Assembly (NCBI GenBank): GCA_021186555.1
Contig: JAJKFL010000012.1
Location: 868,001-932,000, forward strand
Direction of reading: 5' to 3'
DNA from: Reticulitermes speratus
Taxonomy: Eukaryota > Arthropoda > Insecta > Blattodea > Rhinotermitidae
Length of the DNA: 64,000 nucleotides
Shown here piece after piece: positions 57,756 through 64,000 of the stretch. Position numbers and translations under genes: made by a program. Position 1 is the first letter of the stretch, and every line of letters starts with the position of its first letter. The notes beneath the pieces were generated by a model. The model did no database searches, was not told the origin of the DNA, and worked only from the letters and a program-made list of their open reading frames with translations.

Positions 57756-60700
57756 CTAGAAACGTACATTTAGCAAGAAATTTGTGTGGTCTTTAGAGAG
57801 AGAAAATAAAGAGGAGGTTGGAGAAGGTTGAATAAGGAGAGGTTTCAATATTGATTTTATGCAAGAATGAAGCCTCTCCTCGTCCTCCTCCTCCTCTTCC
57901 TCCCCTACACAATCTCTGACACTCCATAAACATGCACTGTGCTGCATATTTTGACTCCATGTCATCCTTGAACACTACATACAAAATGTTAGTCACCCCT
58001 GGTTTTTTACATTAGAATTCATAATTGGCACTGCTTGCCAAATATCAGCCAGACTTCATTAAGTCAAACAGGATTAGGTGTAGCAGGCGTGAGTGAGATG
58101 AGAAATGTACATGAAATTTTAGTTGGAATACTTGAAGGGAATAGACCACAAATTGGAGGACGAGGTTAAAAGTCACCATCAGGAAATGGAGTATTGCAGT
58201 GTAGCGTGTGGTGGGACTGTGTTGTTGAAACAGGCAGTTTTGTAGTGTGCTGTGACAGGTCACGTCTAGAAGACTGATACAAATGGCTGGTACCGTCTTG
58301 GCAACAGTGTTCCTAGGACAGGCCCAGTGAATCATTGTGACTTGACTACATATCATATCATTGGCATGTGGACCATCCAGTGACCAACGACCAAGGTTCA
58401 GATTGGCAGCCTTTTACTGAGAGCACATTTGGATCCCAATTTGGTAAGATCATTGGTTTTGTTTGACTACTTTTGGAGGTTAAAGCAAACACTCAGGATT
58501 AGAGTGTTCTGGCACAGACTTTGGCTGTGTCATGGCTGCAAGATATCCTTTAGAAAGTGCAGGCAAAGCATGATTACAGATTAGGGCCCCAGGGTTTGTG
58601 GGAATTCCCCATTTTGGTAGCTTAAGGTTTAGCATGTCTTGTTTTAGGGGCTGATTTTTTCCTGAAGATGGGTTTTCTGTTGGATGTGACCAACCTTTAG
58701 TTCTGAATTCCAGTTTTACCTGATGTTTACACTGTTCTGTCTTTGATGTGAGTATTGAAATTTGCTTTACAACCACCAGAGGCATTGCCTTTGACTATTT
58801 GTCTACCCTTCAGCATGGTTGGTTGTTCAAGATGATGAAGTTTTATCTGGTCCAGAGTTTATATTGTCTTCAGCTGTTACCACTGTTGGTTTTGGAGTTT
58901 GTGGATGTGCCTTATATTTTTCCTGTTGGCTTCCTTTTCTTCCTCATGATACATCAGTTACAGGCATGTTTAGTGCTTCCCCTTTTCTTACCGTTCTTGC
59001 GTGACCTCCAGCACAGTTTCACCAAGGAACCTGTCACCCCTTGGTACCAACTCTGATGAAGCTCATTGCATTTTCAGTCACCAGGTTTCCTATTGGCCAC
59101 CTTGGGGAACTTTGCAGTCATACTCGTCTACCACCAGATCTGCATGGGGCAGCAAGAGTTAACACCCTCCTTTGTTAGGAGGCCCTCTGCATCACATTGC
59201 CCTCAGATGTGTGAGACGAGACGTTTAAATGGACAGACTGTTGATAGATGCACATATGATTAGGTTGCCAGTAGTTGCTGTGTATTTTGTGTCCACAGGT
59301 GTGCCTTGTGGGGTATGATACTGGATTTACAAGCTCCTGCATTAATTTTTGCCTTGCCCTTTGGCTTTGGGGCTGGAGGGGTTAAGTGTCTTTTGCTCAG
59401 GTTATTAGATTTGGCTTGCCTGGTAATACCTAGCAGCCCACTTTTATTTTGGAAAAGAAGAATTATTTTGTTACTGATGGATGCAGTTGGTTTGTCATAC
59501 AAGGAACTGCATTTAATTCGGCAGTTGCATACTTCTTTGTGTTTGAGCATCCTGAAATCATTTCCCTTTGAGGGCAGTTTTCACTTCAGGAACAGAAGAA
59601 AGTTGCTGGCACAAGGTCAAGTGACTAAGGCGGGTGGCTATTGTCCACCTTGCCATGCTGAAGCTTGCACAATTGTGACTCTTTGCTCCTGCTTATATGT
59701 GAGACTATATAGAATGTACTTGGTGTAGATGTTCATCTTTTTCTAAATTCCATGAAGAATCTGATGGATTATGTCCGTCTTAATGTTGCAGTTGATTCAC
59801 CCTTAATTTTCGGGTCATTTGATGGCCTCTGGTCACCAATCCCACAAAATTTGGGAACTGTTCCCAGATTTTGAGCAGTTGATGGCTACCCACTACTTCA
59901 ATCATCTTCAAGGCCCTCACATTGCTCTCTGTATCATTTAAACCATTTGAAGACATGCATGAGATAGAGCTTTATGTCCATAAAGTTTCACGCATTTTGT
60001 GTGCTTCTGTAGCTGCCTTCCCCAAGTTTAAAACAAAACTTGATGTTCAGTTGCTGCTACATGACAACAGAAAAACATGGCTTATGAACAGGGCTGCTGT
60101 GGATGCAGTGACTGAGCTACAACTTTCTTTTCCCTAATCCTTGGCTGTCATAACGTGAAGTGACAAACTGGCTACAATTGGTTTATGTGCCACATACTTG
60201 CGTGATAGCGTCGGTCCTGTAGTTTTATTGTTTGGCCACATACAGCTGGCAACACACTTAACACACACTGGCTGCTAAGACAGACAGCATTCAGCACTGA
60301 TATGAGAGAATATCAAATTGCAGTTTTTCTGTACTACTTTACGTTTCTTATTGCTATGCTGAGCACTGCAGCTGTGCTGGATGTGGCAGTAAAAGTGACA
60401 GTTACATGTTTGTTGACAGTGGATGGACTGCAATGCAAGTGGTAGTGCTTTTCTACTGCAGTGTGTTCTTAGTGTTCAGGCAGTTCACCCCTTGTCACAC
60501 CAAATGCAAGCAGTCTGTTTATTAATCATATGTGTCTGGGCTGATTGCAGATAAGGATGTTGTGTGTAATTCCATACCAATTTTGTAACATACGAGTATT
60601 TTCATTAATTGATTTCATTTTGATGAATTATGTAACAATACAAATCATTGCAGTAGCTTCAAATGTTGTAAGGCTTGACGTAATTTTTTTTATGGTGGTG

Positions 60701-61927
60701 GAAATAAATGTCAGGTATCTTACTCTTTCAGCTGATGATGGACAACGTGAATTTCATACTGACAGGGGGAATCCAGGACATTCCTGTACCTCCCTGCTCA
60801 CAAGGATGGGAGTTCTGTAGAATAAAGGCATGTACCATGGCAGATGGTAATTATGGAGTGTGTTTGGAAATTTCAAGATCGTTTCTCTTTTAATGAGCTT
60901 TGTTCTGCATGTGGTGAATGGCTGTAGGTGGATTCATTTGACAGATATGTGTGCTTTTATGCCGTGTTTGTATCCATCTGTTGACAGTCATGAAGTGGTA
61001 CTGGCGAGTTGCTGTTCCAGGTGCCATAGGATATTGCGAGCTTCAGACTGAGGAAAGAGGCCCCAAGAAATTGGCCTGGGACACTGCATGCTACCAACAA
61101 GGATTCACTATAACAGGTGTGTGTTGTGCTAGGCGCAAGTTCTTATGATGTTTGGAGGCTGAAATTCAGAGTGACATCTTGAATTTATCATAATCATTTT
61201 ACAGTGCATGACACAGTGTTGCCAGTATTTGTTGCAGGATTTCAGGTTTGCAGCTGTCATTAGTCTTGTGACTACTTGGGGCATCCATAGTCGTGTGTTA
61301 AATATTGTTATTCTGTGACCTCACAGGGAAAGTTGCATATGTTTCAGGTATCCTACCTTTTTATTTTTTCTGGTTTTATGTCAGAATTCATTGAATATTT
61401 ATTTTGGACATCCTAAACCTTCTCAGCATGTTTGATTCAGCATAATAAATTACATGACAGGGCAAAAATTATGCCACCCTGGAAATTGCAGCTGAGCTGC
61501 ATGACACAGGTTAAACAAATTCGACAACCTGAATGAAAACAACAGGAGTCTGCAGATCTTCCAAAGATGTAGGCGGTACATCAAAAAATTAGACAATGAA
61601 AGGGCGACATGAAGCAAGTTCTGTTCTGAAGATTCACAAGTATTAGGTGTGACTGTACAAAATTCAGTCACCTGGGATTTGTGCACCTTGGAAAAGAATA
61701 TCGGTGCATTTGAACTTTAGTTGCCTGCACTCACCTTTGTAATGTTTCAGTACTGTTTTATTGTGCCACTCAGAGTTTTTATATTCAGTAGGTCTGAAGC
61801 ATACAAATATGAAACTTACATAACTGACTGTTGAGTCACTTATATACAAGGCCCAGATATCACACTTGAAATTGAAATGCACAGGTTACTTTGTACATAA
61901 AATATCCAGGCCTGGAGTGATACTGGG
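57756..61927. other. Long stretch with short interrupted frames, no identified gene
   Basis: A GAGGAGGAGGAC-type microsatellite lies at about 57870-57905. Between 58400 and 60150 several frames of 90-140 codons occur on both strands (for example 59306-59728 plus, 59260-59550 minus), with occasional protein-like segments but frequent stops and no motif I can name. This may be an old decayed coding element. 60150-61927 shows nothing. Confidence 0.35.
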
Positions 61928-62914
61928 ACAGTAATGTGGTGCTGTCTGGGTGTACTTACTTGGCGACAGTAATGTGGTGCTGTCTGGGTGTACTTGGCGA
62001 CAGTAATGTGGTGCTGTCTGGGTGTACTTACTTGGCGACAGTAATGTGGTGCTGTCTGGGTGTACTTACTTGGTGACAGTAATGTGGTGCTGTCTGGGTG
62101 TACTTACTTGGCGACAGTAATGTGGTGCTGTCTGGGTGTACTTACTTGGCGACAGTAATGTGGTGCTGTCTGGGTGTACTTACTTGGCGACAGTAATGTG
62201 GTGCTGTCTGGGTGTACTTACTTGGCGACAGTAATGTGGTGCTGTCTGGGTGTACTTACTTGGCGACAGTAATGTGGTGCTGTCTGGGTGTACTTACTTG
62301 GTGACAGTAATGTGGTGCTGTCTGGGTGTACTTACTTGGCGACAGTAATGTGGTGCTGTCTGGGTGTACTTACTTGGCGACAGTAATGTGGTGCTGTCTG
62401 GGTGTACTTACTTGGCGACAGTAATGTGGTGCTGTCTGGGTGTACTTACTTGGCGACAGTAATGTGGTGCTGTCTGGGTGTACTTACTTGGCGACAGTAA
62501 TGTGGTGCTGTCTGGGTGTACTTACTTGGCGACAGTAATGTGGTGCTGTCTGAGTGTACTTACTTGGCGACAGTAATGTGGTGCTGTCTGGGTGTACTTA
62601 CTTGGCGACAGTAATGTGGTGCTGTCTGGGTGTACTTACCTGGCGACAGTAATGTGGTGCTGTGTGGGTGTACTTACTTGGCGACAGTAATGTGGTGCTG
62701 TCTGGGTGTACTTACTTGGCGACAGTAATGTGGTGCTGTCTGGGTGTACTTACTTGGCGACAGTAATGTGGTGCTGTCTGGGTGTACTTACTTGGCGACA
62801 GTAATGTGGTGCTGTCTGGGTGTACTTACTTGGCGACAGTAATGTGGTGCTGTCTGGGTGTACTTACTTGGCGACAGTAATGTGGTGCTGTCTGGGTGTA
62901 CTTACCTGGCTGTA
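61928..62914. repeat. 38-bp minisatellite, about 26 copies
   Basis: The unit GGCGACAGTAATGTGGTGCT plus GTCTGGGTGTACTTACTT repeats every 38 bp with very few changes; one early copy is 4 bp shorter. On the minus strand each unit carries CCAAGTAAGTA, a near-consensus 5' splice site. Confidence 0.95.
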
Positions 62915-63075
62915 CGAGTTGGAGAAAGTACGGTGGTTAGTCCTCTACATTCTGAAATTAATGTAAGTAATATGTAATAACTGGGTCCTTACCTTCCATA
63001 AAACACAGTTTTCATTACAAAGGCCAAGCAAATGATGCTATATAGGGAAGTGAGTGCTGTTTGTTGTAAGAATTA
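62915..63075. other. Short spacer, nothing recognised
   Basis: Ends with the TA target site at 63074-63075. Confidence 0.4.
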
Positions 63076-63247
63076 CAGTAGAACGCTGTTAAGAAGTCTT
63101 TCAAGGGACCAGAGAATTAGGGACTTCTTAAGTGGGAAGACTTATTAAGAGGGAAGCTTAGTAAAAGCAATAGGATTTCGGGACTTTAAAAATCAGATTT
63201 CTTACAGGGGAAAACTTATGTGGGGAATTCTTATCCGAGTTCTACTG
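63076..63247. mobile_element. Short Tigger/pogo-like MITE
   Basis: The 172-bp element begins CAGTAGAACGCTGTTAAGAA, and its other end inverted reads CAGTAGAACTCGGATAAGAA. TA lies on both sides (63074-63075, 63248-63249). Termini and target site fit the Tc1/mariner Tigger/pogo group. It has no coding capacity. Confidence 0.85.
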
Positions 63248-63270
63248 TATATGAAACAGATAAATTACAC

Positions 63271-63292
63271 GGGGGGGGGGGGGGGGGGGGGG
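63271..63292. repeat. Poly-G tract, 22 G
   Basis: An uninterrupted run of 22 guanines, able in principle to form G-quadruplex. The length may be unreliable in the assembly. Confidence 0.9.
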
Positions 63293-64000
63293 CAGATTCT
63301 GTTCCATGTTAAACCTGGTGGTGCATACAGTTAACCACTGCTTAAAAGGGTTGAGCTACCCTGATTGATACAGAAGTAAAAACAACAGTTACTAGATCCA
63401 CAAATTGATAGTTGTCCAAGTTGAGAGTCGTGTGTCATCTAATAGTAGTTCGTATAAATATCGTACTAGTTTTTTTGTCATAACTATTTGGTTGCCGTCA
63501 ATCAGGTAGGCTTGTTGTTTGCTGTCATTCGAATACTTACATTCAGTTGCCAATATTCAAGTATTTCTATACAGTTGTTGCTACTTGAATATTTTCATCC
63601 TATTTCTGTTTGAATAATATACATAGTTCAAGTGATCAACAAATAAAATTCTAATTTATTTTATAGTTACATTCTGCTATTGAATAAGTATTCAGTAGTG
63701 CTTTTTGCTAGTCAGCTGTGCTGGTTATATGGGTAAATATGCAAACGCACTTGAAAAGAAAATGCCCATAAAAACTCATTTTGTATATTTAGGCAATAAG
63801 GAAATTTACTGCATTTTTAAGACATGCTGCTTAATCTCTGTTTTATTTTCCACAAAATGTCATTTATTTCATAATTTTATCTTTTTCTGTTCAAGTAATA
63901 TGTTTTTTTAGAAACAGTGCGCTAAAATTGAAATAGCCCAGTCGTTTAAAGGTTAATTATGTCAAAAACTGTAAGACTCACAGAACAAGTATATTGGACA
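63293..64000. other. Intergenic sequence, nothing recognised
   Basis: AT-rich, with a 68-codon frame at 63705-63911 lacking motifs. Confidence 0.4.

Noticed and set aside
58480..60137. A gene in the cluster of 70-140 codon frames
   Set aside because: Frames lie on both strands, are broken by stops and show no family motif; described as unresolved only.

Overview
The window looks like repeat-rich, gene-poor nuclear DNA of an insect. A polyneopteran is likely, with termites or cockroaches (Blattodea) favoured. The evidence is several families of tRNA-derived SINEs, a decayed APE-type LINE, an Ac-like hAT transposon with a BED finger, short hAT and Tc1/mariner-Tigger MITEs, and a C2H2 zinc-finger exon. 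There are no operons, ribosome-binding sites or bacterial genes. The taxon is inferred from repeat style, not from a diagnostic gene.

Layout. 0-3.7 kb: an 8-bp-TSD hAT MITE, SINE pieces and an 18-bp minisatellite. 3.7-10.2 kb: two loci of an LTR-like composite built on a 114-bp unit, on either side of a 2-kb satellite with a 151-bp unit. 10.2-16.5 kb: a Tigger-like MITE, a hammerhead-like motif and a 61-bp minisatellite. 16.5-20.1 kb: a 1.06-kb segment present twice; copy 1 keeps an intact two-exon coding pattern on the minus strand and copy 2 is broken. 21.66-22.19 kb: a large imperfect palindrome with a hammerhead-like motif in each arm. 22.7-25.35 kb: a 21/36-bp minisatellite. 26-29.4 kb: a SINE and the longest 114-bp array. 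32-34.3 kb: a 67-bp array whose every unit carries a small hairpin. 35.4-36.35 kb: an 18-bp minisatellite with higher-order structure. 39-44 kb: 28-bp and 16-bp minisatellites and two much older tandem repeats. 46.8-47.4 kb: zinc fingers. 49.5-50.4 kb: two unidentified coding-like frames. 50.6-55.4 kb: head-to-head LINE fragments, one split by a 3.15-kb hAT element. 55.5-64 kb: inverted-repeat and hammerhead relics, a SINE, a 38-bp minisatellite and a Tigger/pogo MITE.

The main named tandem arrays sum to about 16.7 kb, roughly a quarter of the window. Most of the long open frames here are artefacts of these arrays. Protein-coding sequence with a recognisable family is limited to the zinc-finger exon, the hAT transposase (one frameshift) and LINE reverse-transcriptase remnants.

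The most unusual material is (i) repeated hammerhead-ribozyme-like motifs in both orientations, as expected from Penelope-like retroelement debris; (ii) the palindrome carrying two of them head to head; and (iii) the LTR-like composite whose body is a variable number of 114-bp units. All three rest on reading the sequence by eye and need covariance-model or genome-wide searches.
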